Notes: generated by a model not told the origin, from the sequence alone. A stretch of DNA of 64,000 nt from Tritrichomonas musculus (GCA_039105265.1 JAPFFF010000002.1:4898001-4962000), one strand, 5' to 3'; counted from the stretch's first letter, positions 28,697-37,703 are shown. A program made the numbers and translations.

Positions 28697-30616
28697 TTAT
28701 TTAACAATTAATTTAAGATAATTTTTTAGCATCGGAATCTTACTTTCAATTCCGTCAATCAGCATGAAATTATTTTTTTTAATCGTTTTGGCTAAGCTTA
28801 TAAAACTTGGCCTTTCATCAGGTGAATAAAATAAACATCTTGAGATAATACTGAATGACAATCTATTTACCGTTTTTGGAACCCTTATTTTTTTCCCTGA
28901 AGATATATCTTCAGGTGACAAAAACGGTCCTTTTCCTCTGGTAAGAATGAATTGCATAATGATTCCAAATGCAAACACGTCAACTTTTTCATCATATCCA
29001 TCATCATTAAAAAGTTGAGGAGCCAAACAAAAAATATTTTCAATTTCTGATTTTATTTGGTCGGCATGATTCAAAAATATTGAAATGCCGAAACTTGAAA
29101 TTTTCACATGTTTTTCATTATCAATCAGAATTGTTTTTGGATTTAAATTTCCATGAATTATATGGTTTGAATGTACGTTAATCATTGCGTGACATATTTC
29201 ATAGATTATGCTAACAAGAAAAATTTCGTCAAGTGAAGTGATAATTTTTATCAAACTTTTTGAGTAGTATTCAAAAAGTATTGAAGGTGGATTTCTGCTA
29301 TCACCTTGATAGAATCCAAGAGCTTTAATTATATTAGGATGATTGATTTCATTAAGTGATTTGTATTCAGAACAAAGTTTTTGAAATTTTTGTTTAATGT
29401 CACTTTTGTTATTGAAAAATTTTCTATTAAATTCGTGAATAGAAATGAAATCATTATCAAATCTTGAATTTCCAATTCTAATTTTATAAATTTTAAATAT
29501 TTCATTTGATTCTATTTTTATTCTTTTGGCCAATAAGTAATTGATTATTTTCTTTTCAATTACAGCAACATATTCCTTCTTTGAAAGTTGATCAACGACT
29601 TCATCTGAAAAAGTTTCGACAACCTTATTTTTCTCTTTGATGAGATGGTCAATTTGCATTATATTTTTTTCAGAACTAAAATCAATCTCGCTATTTTCAA
29701 TTTTCAAAACATATTTTTCAAAATCTTCTTCATTAACTTTTTCAGTGATGAATTGAATATCAGTTCTCAAAAAGTTTTCAATGCTTTCAAAAGTTGGTCT
29801 GTCTTCAGGATTTTGAGACCAACAACTCTCTATTAGTTTTTTATAACTATCTGGAATACTATTGTCAACCTTTGGTCTTTTAGAAAGATTTACAACTCTC
29901 TCAAAAAGTTCGTTGTAATTTGGAATATCTTCGAAAGGAATTTTTAACGTCATTAATTCGTAAACAATCAAAGCGAATGCATAAACATCACTTGATTTTG
30001 AATAATGGCCTGATTTCAGTAATTCTGGTGATGAATATATTGAGTTTCCTTTTATTCCTGCTGTTGATTGAAATGTTAAAGTCCTTAATGTATGAATTTT
30101 TGTTGTCAATGCAAAATTTCCAATTTTTGGATGTAAATTTTGAACCAAAAAAATACTTTTTGGATTTAAATTTCGATGAATTATGTCATGTGAATGCAAA
30201 TATGACATTCCAGCCGCTATTCCATAAATGATGATCAATTTATTTGTATCTTTTAAAATAGAATTATTTTTTCTCTCAGAATTGAGAACATGGAACAAAG
30301 ATTCTCGACAAAGTTCTGTTACAATCACTGGTTTATACTGCTTATTGAAATTAATTGGACTGTATCCAATGAACTTGAGAAATGAAGGATGATTTATCCT
30401 CGATATTATGTTCACTTCACGTGATAAGTGGATCATTTCATCTCTTGACAGATCATTGACGGTTATCATTGAAATTTTGGCAGAAAAAACAGCATTTGTT
30501 ATTTTATTCCTTACTTCATAAACTTTTGAACTATTTCCTTTAGAAATCAATTTATTTTTTTCATAGTTTTTCAAATCCAAAAAATTTCCATCAAATTCTT
30601 CCAAATTATCATCCAT
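28697..30616 (-). CDS. Two tandem pseudokinase domains (C-terminal half of kinase chain, copy B)
   Basis: About 640 residues from ATG 30616; the frame is open up to about 30711 without ATG. First kinase fold: KGNSSKVYEV, FSAKISM lysine, HRNLNPKS (near 144) in place of HRD, NFA in place of DFG, YSSPELL, CWSQNPEDRPTFESI. Second: no clear VAIK lysine, HGNLNPKT (near 485), SFG, LAPQLF, SPDERPSFISLAK. The linker FITEKVNEEDFEKY is the same kind as after other kinase units in this window. Lack of the catalytic Asp in both argues for dead kinases or scaffolds. It probably once formed one chain with 30651-31946. Confidence 0.8.
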   Translation of the reverse strand: MDDNLEEFDGNFLDLKNYEKNKLISKGNSSKVYEVRNKITNAVFSAKISMITVNDLSRDEMIHLSREVNIISRINHPSFLKFIGYSPINFNKQYKPVIVTELCRESLFHVLNSERKNNSILKDTNKLIIIYGIAAGMSYLHSHDIIHRNLNPKSIFLVQNLHPKIGNFALTTKIHTLRTLTFQSTAGIKGNSIYSSPELLKSGHYSKSSDVYAFALIVYELMTLKIPFEDIPNYNELFERVVNLSKRPKVDNSIPDSYKKLIESCWSQNPEDRPTFESIENFLRTDIQFITEKVNEEDFEKYVLKIENSEIDFSSEKNIMQIDHLIKEKNKVVETFSDEVVDQLSKKEYVAVIEKKIINYLLAKRIKIESNEIFKIYKIRIGNSRFDNDFISIHEFNRKFFNNKSDIKQKFQKLCSEYKSLNEINHPNIIKALGFYQGDSRNPPSILFEYYSKSLIKIITSLDEIFLVSIIYEICHAMINVHSNHIIHGNLNPKTILIDNEKHVKISSFGISIFLNHADQIKSEIENIFCLAPQLFNDDGYDEKVDVFAFGIIMQFILTRGKGPFLSPEDISSGKKIRVPKTVNRLSFSIISRCLFYSPDERPSFISLAKTIKKNNFMLIDGIESKIPMLKNYLKLIVK

Positions 30617-30650
30617 CGGCTGATGCAATTCAAAGTTAACTTTATTGAAG

Positions 30651-31946
30651 TTATCGCTTTGTTTTGTCGATGGTTCTGATATTGTTTCTGGATTGATTCT
30701 TAAAATTATTCTGGCTAAATCCTATAAATGATAAAATTGAATGTGTATTCAATTTTGTGAGCGTTCTCAATTTTGAGAGAATGTTTATTTCTTGTACCAA
30801 ATTTGTGATGATTTTATCATCACACAATTCCAACTCCAAAATGCTAATTTTCGCAGCATAAAACATTCCTGTTTTGACATCGGCTACTTTGAAAACTTTA
30901 GCAAAACCGCCAGATCCAATTTTTTCTAGTTTTTCAAACTGAGACAAATCTATCTGCTTGGCAGATATTGTCAGTTTACCAACTTTTTTATTGAATTTTA
31001 TTTCAACTTGGTCAAATTCACTTTTGTCATCATTTTCAATCAAACCCAAATACGTTAAAAATTCTTTTTTATCAACTTTTTCAGTGATGAAATTTTTGTC
31101 ACTTTTTAAAAATGAAACGATCTCAGAAAAAGTTGGTCTGTCCTTTGGATCAAAACTAAGGCATCTGGAAATGAGTTCCCGATAAACACCTGGAATTTTT
31201 TTTGAAATATCAAGATTACCAGTTCGAATGAAGTGAAAAAAGGGACCACTAAAAGGCATCTTGCCGGTCAAAATTAGATGCACTATCATTCCGAATGAGA
31301 ACACATCTACTTTTGAACTGTATTCATCTTCATTCATAATTTCAGGGGCCATGAACTGAAAGGTCCCTACTCCTTTTGACATCGATTTTTCCATATCGAT
31401 ATTGGATATTCTTGATAATCCAAAACCAGTAATTTTTGGATGCAAAAATTTGTCAAGTAAAATGTTTTCTGGTTTTAAATTGCGGTGAATAATGTTTTCA
31501 GAGTGTAAATATTCCATTCCAGCTGCAATTCCGTAAATACAAATCAACTTTTTCGTATCTGTCCAATTTTCATTAGGATAATGTTCATAACTCTGAATAA
31601 TTTCCTGTAATGAGCCATTGGGAGCATATTCTAACACAATTGCTGGTCGCTGATAACCTCTGAATTCATAATTAAGGCATATACCAATTGTTTGAATGAG
31701 ATAAGGTGAATTTATATGTGATAATAATTCCATTTCTCTCATAAAAAGCCTTAAATCTTTAAAATTTTTTATTGTTTCGTCATCGTCTCTATCAGAATTA
31801 AATATCTTAAAGACATAATATTGATTAGTTCGTTTATCACAAACTTTATAAACATCAGTACTTGGTCCATGTGAAATCTGCTTTATTATATCATAACCAT
31901 CCATATCATCTTGATTTAAGAATATATCTGATTTTTGCATATTCAT
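30651..31946 (-). CDS. Pseudokinase domain plus truncated second kinase N-lobe (N-terminal half of chain, copy B)
   Basis: About 431 residues from ATG 31946 (MNMQKSDIFLNQDDMDGYDI); upstream frame is A/T-rich leader. Domain 1: SHGPSTDVYKV, YVFKIF lysine, MEYLHSENIIHRNLKPENIL (HRN, near 150), GFG instead of DFG, FMAPEIMNEDEYSSKVDVFSF, CLSFDPKDRPTFSEI. The FITEKVDKKEF linker then leads into a new N-lobe (IGSGGFAKVFKV, near 342, YAAKISI) that stops after SFIGFSQNNF. The rest of that second domain is absent: the downstream frame (28697-30616) starts directly with another domain, so an internal deletion or rearrangement is likely. Confidence 0.8.
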   Translation of the reverse strand: MNMQKSDIFLNQDDMDGYDIIKQISHGPSTDVYKVCDKRTNQYYVFKIFNSDRDDDETIKNFKDLRLFMREMELLSHINSPYLIQTIGICLNYEFRGYQRPAIVLEYAPNGSLQEIIQSYEHYPNENWTDTKKLICIYGIAAGMEYLHSENIIHRNLKPENILLDKFLHPKITGFGLSRISNIDMEKSMSKGVGTFQFMAPEIMNEDEYSSKVDVFSFGMIVHLILTGKMPFSGPFFHFIRTGNLDISKKIPGVYRELISRCLSFDPKDRPTFSEIVSFLKSDKNFITEKVDKKEFLTYLGLIENDDKSEFDQVEIKFNKKVGKLTISAKQIDLSQFEKLEKIGSGGFAKVFKVADVKTGMFYAAKISILELELCDDKIITNLVQEINILSKLRTLTKLNTHSILSFIGFSQNNFKNQSRNNIRTIDKTKR

Positions 31947-32021
31947 AATATAAAACTTTTTAAATAAAAGTGCTTTTATCAAACAATTTTTTGAATAAAA
32001 AAATGTTCTTAAATTCCCCAC

Positions 32022-32183
32022 AATTATCTTAATATTTTTTTGTTAAATATCAAATAAAAAGCACTTATATTTAATAAAACATTTTTTTAAAATCATTTAT
32101 ATATGTTATACTAAACAAGTGCTTTTCAAACAATCACTTTTCTCATAATTTTTGATTTTTTAATTGTCAAATTTTTTTTAATC
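32022..32183. promoter_or_regulatory. Shared upstream region of divergent kinase and DUF3447 genes (copy B)
   Basis: About 160 bp of A/T-rich DNA between the kinase chain (minus) and the DUF3447 start (plus). It is nearly the same as 24026-24186 in copy A, including the direct GTGCTTTT/GCACTT elements and TCTCATAATTTTTG. Conservation after duplication of everything around it fits a bidirectional promoter, but no defined site is proven. Confidence 0.4.
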
Positions 32184-32610
32184 ATGATAGAAATTCAACA
32201 ATACTTTGGAAGAAAGAAAGAAGTATATAAAGCTCTTTTCAAATTCATAGAAAGTAATGATTCCGCTGATAGATATTTTGACAATTGTCGATACTGCTTT
32301 TCGCTATAGCAATTTCATGACGACCAAATGATAAATATGACGATGTTCTTATAGAGTCAATTATATGCCATCATAATGCTATTTCAAATTATATCAAAGA
32401 TAATCTATATATATATACTCAAATTTAAACAGATGATCAAAACCATTTTTATGATTATTTTAGTAACATTATAGTTGATTCATTAAATTTCTTTTTCTTT
32501 CCAAATGAAGTTGAAATTGTAAATTGTAAAAGAAAAGAAAAAGGATTCGCTGTATCGCAACTTTGTTTTTGCTTAAAACAAATAACAATTCCATCTTATG
32601 TAACTTCTAT
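32184..32610 (+). pseudogene. Mosaic of DUF3447 and LRR scraps (copy B)
   Basis: Starts as the DUF3447 gene (MIEIQQYFGRKKEVYKALFK), then jumps after about 100 bp to a piece matching about 25111 of copy A (VDTAFRYSNFM). Next comes a piece of another DUF3447 paralogue (DVLIESIICHHNAISNYI) and an LRR scrap (QITIPSYVTSIGE). At least four joins lie within 450 bp. No product possible. Confidence 0.8.
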
Positions 32611-32611
32611 T

Positions 32612-32713
32612 GGAGAAATATGTGATTTGATATTGGGATCTGTTTTATCTGATTTTAATAAAATTTGTACTATTTCAACATTATTATCATCAACAGCAGC
32701 ATGCAAAGCTGTA
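32612..32713 (-). pseudogene. Antisense ankyrin repeat fragment
   Basis: Minus-strand reading gives a textbook ankyrin repeat: TALHAAVDDNNVEIVQILL then KSDKTDPNIKS. It is opposite in orientation to the DUF3447 and kinase pieces on either side, so an inversion or separate insertion placed it here. Confidence 0.75.
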
Positions 32714-32717
32714 TAAG

Positions 32718-33224
32718 CATAAAAACAATATCATTCATCGAAATCTGAAAATGTCCAAAATTTTGTTAGATGATAGCTTTGAACCTATTCTCATAACTTC
32801 ATGTGTGGCAATGATGAAGTCAGATACAATCAAACCAGAAGATTATAGGACCGCACCAATATATTCGGCACCTGAAATAATTGAAGATGACAAATTTGAT
32901 TTTCCTTCAGATGTTTTTTCTTTTTCAATAGTTTTATATTTTATGTTTGCAACAAATGAAGATTTAAAAAGCAATAACATTAGAACAGCATATGTATACA
33001 TGAGAAAAATTGTAGAAGGAAAAAGATTGAATAAGCCAAGTAACATACCTGATCCATATTGGGAATTGATAGAGAAATGCTGGGACAATGACCCAAATAA
33101 AAGACCAACATTCGATGAAATCACAGAATATCTGAAAGATGACAAATATGCAATTAATGAGTTTGGAATGACAACAGATCTAAACCAACTTCATGAATAT
33201 CAAAAACGTATTGATAATGAATAA
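32718..33224 (+). pseudogene. Second copy of the LRR-pseudokinase C-terminal part
   Basis: Almost the same nucleotides as 26892-27401: HKNNIIHRNLKMSKILLDD to the same C-terminus and stop. Only a few base changes are visible near the start (for example DDNFEPII to DDSFEPIL). It begins mid-domain after the mosaic region, so it lacks the LRR and N-lobe parts. An ATG inside (32751) leaves a 157-codon frame that is probably not a functional kinase. Confidence 0.85.
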
Positions 33225-33280
33225 AAGGATCTTTTTTTCATGTTATTTAATTTATTTTTTTTATTTTTTATTTATATACA

Positions 33281-33455
33281 TCAAATGAGTAATTTTATTA
33301 ATACAGAGATCAACAAATATGTAATTAATAATTTTTATAAAAGTTTAAGACTTAAGTCAATTGTTATACCAAATAGTATTACTTTTATTGGTGCTTATTG
33401 TATTACTTTTTGCTCTTCATTGGAATCAATTAAATCATCCATTCAAATTACATAG
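33281..33455 (+). pseudogene. BspA-like LRR scrap beside Polinton 2
   Basis: About 55 codons with one LRR_5 unit (FYKSLRLKSIVIPNSITFIG, ITFCSSLESI), then a stop. The first part, up to GACTTAAGTC at 33358, matches 27530-27559 of copy A and marks the right edge of the duplication. From there to Polinton 2 (33456-33575) I see only A/T-rich DNA with the palindrome AATCTCATGAGATT. Confidence 0.6.
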
Positions 33456-33575
33456 TTTGCATATGAAATATTCAGATATTGCATTTCATTAGTTCTAATT
33501 AATTTGCTTGATTCTCTTAGAGTCATGAAGAGCTTAGATATTGTCAAATCTCATGAGATTAAAAACAATACAAAA

Positions 33576-33581
33576 AACGTG
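33576..33581. repeat. Target-site duplication of Polinton 2, left copy
   Basis: AACGTG, matching 56657-56662 exactly; 6 bp as expected for Mavericks. Confidence 0.92.
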
Positions 33582-33777
33582 AGTAGTAATAGTATGTGCG
33601 AAATGAGTATCAAATAATTTTTTTTTATACTTGACCTAATAAATCTCAACAATTTCTCTACACAATCTAGAACCCATTATACTTGCTATATGAAAAAAAT
33701 CCGATTTTCATATACAATCTACAACATCACAATATTTTTATAATATTTATACAAAATTTAATTTTAAAAAATTTTTT
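33582..33777 (+). repeat. Left terminal inverted repeat of Polinton 2 (about 196 bp)
   Basis: Matches the reverse complement of 56461-56656 apart from three substitutions near 33628-33638. The first 16 bases (AGTAGTAATAGTATGT) are shared with Polinton 1; the rest is not. Confidence 0.9.
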
Positions 33778-33811
33778 ATATTTTTTATTTTCATATTACA
33801 CAACAAAAATA

Positions 33812-34324
33812 ATGAACTCAGAATTCTGCATTAAAGTTATTGTTAAAGTATTTTCTAATTATGCACGTAAAGCTTTTATCGATAACGAATCTATTGATAA
33901 ATTAATAGATGATTTTCTATCTATTCTTGCTCTAAAAGTTGATATGTGCTTAATAGATCTTGATGAAGATGATAGTGATGATTCTCAAACAGAAGAATTT
34001 ACAACAATGACCAAAACGCTAAAGAAAGTTCTAAAATTAATTAGTGAAGAAAAACAAAATAAGATAGAAAATAAAGAGTTAATTGAATCAACTGAATACT
34101 TAATTGAATATTTAACAAAAGAATCAACTAAAAGTAAATATATTAAAGAAATTTTAGATAATGATTATTGTTATGATATTAGAGAAAATTTTGTTAAAGT
34201 AGCTTATGATTATTTTATTAATAATGAACAAGGACAAAAATTATTTAGAGCATATAAATTAATAAATGAAAATTTAAGTGAAGCAGAAAATATATTATCA
34301 GATTTCAGAAACTATCTTAATTAA
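33812..34324 (+). CDS. Terminal Polinton 2 gene, acidic protein (170 aa)
   Basis: Start taken at ATG 33812 (MNSEFCIKVIVKVFSNYARK); upstream codons fall in the inverted repeat. Helical, acidic (DLDEDDSDDSQTEE), ending with FVKVAYDYFINNEQGQKLFR. This resembles, in layout and in the last motif (EAYNFFNSKEGKEYFKKY), the 156-aa product at the other end of the element (55957-56427), so the two may be old paralogues. Absent from element 1. Preceded by ATATTACACAA, shared with the 317/318-aa genes. Function unknown. Confidence 0.65.
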   Translation: MNSEFCIKVIVKVFSNYARKAFIDNESIDKLIDDFLSILALKVDMCLIDLDEDDSDDSQTEEFTTMTKTLKKVLKLISEEKQNKIENKELIESTEYLIEYLTKESTKSKYIKEILDNDYCYDIRENFVKVAYDYFINNEQGQKLFRAYKLINENLSEAENILSDFRNYLN

Positions 34325-34380
34325 AAACTTAAACTTTATTTTTGTATTTATTATTTTTATTTTTTAGTTTTATTACAAAA

Positions 34381-34833
34381 ATGAGAAATATGAAAGTATT
34401 TGAATATGTTAATAACCTTATTCAATTATTACAAGATCCAAACAAGTTTAATGATTGTGATTTTTCTATCTTATGTGATAAATATCCTGTTTTACTCGGA
34501 AGAAATAGTTTTAGAGCTCGAGTTTTGTATGTTTCACTCAAAAATAAAGAAGGAGAAATTACAAGAATATATCCAGATAAGTTAAAAGAATTAGATTTTG
34601 AGTATATTAATATAACATCTAATTTAAGAAGAAGAATATCTATGAATTTACAAGAATTCTTCATTAACGGAAATACTGAATTACAAGAATATAAAGAGAA
34701 TAGTTACTTTAATTATAGTATTGAAAAAGCAAATCCAGAAACAAAAAAAATAATTGAACAATTAAGACAAAAATATAATATAGAATCTTATGATCTATTT
34801 GTGGGTAAACATCAAGATCTTATACTCGAATAA
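34381..34833 (+). CDS. Polinton 2 accessory protein (150 aa), unknown
   Basis: Start taken at ATG 34381 (MRNMKVFEYVNNLIQLLQDP), 57 bp after the 170-aa gene and after a T-rich tract typical of the element's gene starts. Mixed alpha/beta with SLKNKEGEITRIYPDKLKEL and ETKKIIEQLRQKYNIESYDL. No counterpart in element 1 and no family recognised. Its end overlaps the tail of the convergent ATPase gene. Confidence 0.6.
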   Translation: MRNMKVFEYVNNLIQLLQDPNKFNDCDFSILCDKYPVLLGRNSFRARVLYVSLKNKEGEITRIYPDKLKELDFEYINITSNLRRRISMNLQEFFINGNTELQEYKENSYFNYSIEKANPETKKIIEQLRQKYNIESYDLFVGKHQDLILE

Positions 34834-34863
34834 ACTTAATTGTATTTTCTCTAACATTAACTA

Positions 34864-34871
34864 AAATAAAA
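34864..34871. repeat. 8-bp target duplication of hAT MITE, left copy
   Basis: AAATAAAA, repeated at 35611-35618. Eight bp is the hAT size; low complexity makes the match less striking alone. Confidence 0.8.
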
Positions 34872-35610
34872 CAGGGATGCACAAAGGGCAGCCCGGGCAT
34901 GCCCGGGGCAATGTCACTTTTCCTGCCCGAAAGATAAGGTAGGGCTGCATCGGGCTAACTGTCAGCCCGACGGTTGGTGATATCATTGCCCAAAAAAAAA
35001 AATTGAGTTGTAGCCCGGAAATTGCCCGAGAAATAAAAAGGTATTAAGTTCGAATCATCACTTTTTTTTTTTTTTTTTTTATACGAAGATCTCAACAATT
35101 TCTTTATAAAAAAATAAACAAAATAAAAAAAATAATAATTTTATTCTTTTATATCAATTTTGTTGAATAAATCAATTTAAAAATCTATTGTTATGATTTT
35201 TTTTCGAGAAAGTAAAAATGATTCAAATTTGAATTGGCAAAAATATTTTGAATGGAAAATTTCTTGATTTCACAATTTATGAAATTTTATTCAACTTATA
35301 AAAATTATAATATTAATTCATACATAAAAATCATATTAATCATAAAATAAGTATTAATGAATCAAAAATTAATTTGTTTTTTGAAAAACATCATTAGAAA
35401 AATTTAAATATTACTATGAACTTTTAAAACTTTCGGGCAATTTTGGGGCACTGCCCGACGATAGATGCCCGGGCAAAAAAGGGCTGCCCGAAAAGTGCTA
35501 ACGTATTTTTGCCCGGGCTTGCCCGATGCCCAAAGATCTGCCCGGGCACTGCCCGGGCAGACAGGTTTGTTCGGGCAAGTTGCCCTGCCCGTGCCCGAAA
35601 TGCATCCCTG
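34872..35610. mobile_element. Non-autonomous hAT-type MITE (739 bp)
   Basis: Ends CAGGGATGCA / TGCATCCCTG, an exact 10-bp inverted repeat of hAT type, with an 8-bp target duplication AAATAAAA. Both ends carry about 160-200 bp of strikingly GC-rich sequence with many copies of GCCCGGGCA, TGCCCGA and GGGCTG in both directions. The middle (about 35050-35400) is A/T-rich like the host. No transposase frame. Subterminal GCCCG clusters are the expected transposase-binding sites. Inserted inside Polinton 2, so younger than that insertion. Confidence 0.92.
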
Positions 35611-35618
35611 AAATAAAA
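35611..35618. repeat. 8-bp target duplication of hAT MITE, right copy
   Basis: AAATAAAA, directly after CATCCCTG. Confidence 0.8.
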
Positions 35619-36464
35619 TCATGATTCTTCATTTTTACATAATTTCTCCATAATTCATCAAACATAATCGGTAATGAAACTTGTTGATAAATATATTGTA
35701 ATTTTTGTCGAGAATAACCACTAAATATGAAGAAAGTAGTAGTATTATTTTTGTAATCTGTTGATATTGATTTAAAGAATTGAATATTAATATAAACTAT
35801 TGAATGTTTATGTCTTAATTGAGTTATATAGTTAGTAAAGTATGCTGATTTAATTAATTTACTTTTAACAAAATCTTCACATAATATAATAGTGTTTAAA
35901 GGTTGATTTGGCTTATTTAGTTTATTAACATGAAGAAACTCAAACATAGAATTTAACTTATTATTATCAATTGTTATTTTTGGTGTATTACAATATTTAT
36001 CAAATAATTCTTTATATAAATCTAGTTCTTTCAAATATTTTTCAGCATTAGAATCTGATATAACTTGAATCGGCAGTTGAATTAATTCTTGTTGAGCTTC
36101 AAACGTACTATCATTAATTGAACCATTTTTGCTAATATATACTATTAAATGAAAGTTACAATCTTTTAATCTTGATATTTGAATAATATCTCTTAACATA
36201 ATATGAGTTTTTCCGCGACCTTGATTCCCTACTAATATATTCAATGAATTATAATAAGCAAATATTCCATTAGCTACAGATCTTATACTTTCAGCTAATA
36301 TCTTATCTTTATTTTTGTTATAAGCTTTATTCATTGCTATATCTATATCAAATTCTTTTTCTTCACTTGATACTTCACTTTCATCATCATACTCACTTGA
36401 ATCTATATACTTGAAATTAGTAGGAATCATTCTTTTTTTAACATATTTAGTTATCATTAAATGA

Positions 36465-36584
36465 TTAAGAATATAGTTTTGCTCTAATTTCTTCACTTAA
36501 TTCAGGTTTTGAATCATAAGTAAAACCAATAATAATTATAGCTAATTCAACAACAACAACACTTAATAATATTTCAGTAATCAT
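36465..36584 (-). CDS. 39-residue single-pass membrane peptide, Polinton 2
   Basis: MITEILLSVVVVELAIIIIG then FTYDSKPELSEEIRAKLYS: same length and frame as 21509-21628, with only a handful of conservative changes. Directly upstream of the ATPase, as in element 1. Likely a small virion or assembly membrane protein (inference). Confidence 0.75.
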   Translation of the reverse strand: MITEILLSVVVVELAIIIIGFTYDSKPELSEEIRAKLYS

Positions 36585-36629
36585 TTAAATAATCTAAAAA
36601 CAAAAATATCGTCAACATTTTTAATCAAT

Positions 36630-36668
36630 AGTGAAGAAGTGAGATTTCACTATATTTTTGTCACTTTC
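36630..36668. repeat. 42-bp-motif copy e (Polinton 2)
   Basis: AGTGAAGAAGTGAGATTTCA then CTATATTTTTGTCACTTTC. It begins right after the stop codon of the 318-aa gene, downstream of it. Confidence 0.85.
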
Positions 36669-37623
36669 ATAATTTATTAACATATAATGTTCTACTTACA
36701 TTTGTTATCTTCCATTTTTTAGTAGATTCTATTTTTTCAGTTAATTCAGCAAATGTTAACTTTATACCAAATACTTTTTGATATTTTTGTTGAACATCTT
36801 TTAATAAAAATCTTTCAACTGTAGGATAATTATCTTTCATAAATGTTTCAATATCATAATCTGATTCATCATATCTCCTATTTATTTCTTCTTGTTCTTG
36901 TAGTTCATTTCTCATTCTTTCTATTTCACGTAAAGAATAATCGTATAATCTTTGTTTAGCTTCACATCTCGAGCATTTTTTATTTGATTTAGAATTAATT
37001 TCAGTAATCTTAGCATTTAGTTTGAATATAACAGATTTTATATGAGATAATTCAGTTCTTAATTCTTCAATATTACTATAATGCCATCTATTAGATTTAT
37101 TAGTTATAAAATTCTTCTTCTCATGTTCAAACCATTTAATATTTGTATATATTTTTAACATACATTTTTTAATAAAATTACAATAATCTTTATATTCTTC
37201 AGATTCAATTAAGTCATTAACATTTATGAATACTTTATCACATTTCTCATTTATTGCATTATGATTACAATTATAACCTATCATATCATAATTCACTTTT
37301 CTGATAAACTTCTTTATTTCAACACTATCTGTTTTACGTACTTCAATTTCATCAAATATAACTTCTAAGGGTTTTGTTTGTGATACTTGTAATAATTTTG
37401 GTAATTTATTAACAAGAGTAAATACATCTTTTATAAACTGATTATTATATTCTAGTTCAACATCATATTTAACAGCATCATATTCATTAAGTAATAAATC
37501 TTTTAATATATCATTTTGTTTTTCTTGTACTGCTTTATCTTCATTATTAGTAATGATATCTGTATAAAATATGTATTCTAATGGATTAAGAGAGTTTGTT
37601 TGATTTCTACTTATAACTGACAT
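36667..37623 (-). CDS. Relocating Polinton gene, 318 aa (counterpart of 15185-16138)
   Basis: Same N-terminus MSVISRNQTNSLNP, CSRCEAKQRLYDYSLREIER and C-terminal FLLKDVQQKY...SRTLYVNKL as the 317-aa product. Here it lies between the 189-aa gene and the 39-residue peptide, not beside the integrase. Copies of the 42-bp motif sit on both sides (36630-36668 and 37661-37703), and its start is preceded by the same ATATTACACAATA. Sequence similarity to element 1 is higher than that of the integrases. Function unknown; winged-helix-like C-terminus inferred. Confidence 0.75.
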   Translation of the reverse strand: MSVISRNQTNSLNPLEYIFYTDIITNNEDKAVQEKQNDILKDLLLNEYDAVKYDVELEYNNQFIKDVFTLVNKLPKLLQVSQTKPLEVIFDEIEVRKTDSVEIKKFIRKVNYDMIGYNCNHNAINEKCDKVFINVNDLIESEEYKDYCNFIKKCMLKIYTNIKWFEHEKKNFITNKSNRWHYSNIEELRTELSHIKSVIFKLNAKITEINSKSNKKCSRCEAKQRLYDYSLREIERMRNELQEQEEINRRYDESDYDIETFMKDNYPTVERFLLKDVQQKYQKVFGIKLTFAELTEKIESTKKWKITNVSRTLYVNKL

Positions 37624-37660
37624 TATTGTGTAATATAGAAATAAAAATTATATAAAAAAT

Positions 37661-37703
37661 AAAAGTGACAAAAATATAGTGAAATCTCACTTGTTCACTT
37701 TTT
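37661..37703. repeat. 42-bp-motif copy f (Polinton 2)
   Basis: AAAAGTGACAAAAATATAG, GTGAAATCTCAC, TTGTTCACTTTTT; upstream of the 318-aa gene. Followed by AATGATTTTATTCAACAA, the same flank that borders copy b in Polinton 1. Confidence 0.85.

Larger units (their letters stand above)
34820..36457 (-). pseudogene. FtsK/HerA-type packaging ATPase gene, Polinton 2, interrupted by the hAT MITE
   Basis: Counterpart of the ATPase at 21647-22543: Walker A NQGRGKTH, Walker B TIILCEDF, THxxRHKHSIVYINIQFF region. The core is about 95% alike to element 1. The MITE at 34872-35610 has inserted near the 3' end of the gene, so most of the gene lies at 35619-36457 and a short tail lies beyond the MITE. Start taken at ATG 36457 or 36430, just after the 39-residue membrane gene. 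Counted as one break of element 2. Confidence 0.88.

Noticed and set aside
33683-33811. N-terminal extension of the 170-aa Polinton 2 gene
   Set aside because: These codons lie in or next to the inverted repeat and read as A/T-driven hydrophobic residues; the ATG at 33812 follows a promoter-like tract.
35404-35622. 72-codon minus-strand frame in the GC-rich MITE end
   Set aside because: Translation of GCCCGGG repeats; no family resemblance and lies in MITE subterminal sequence.
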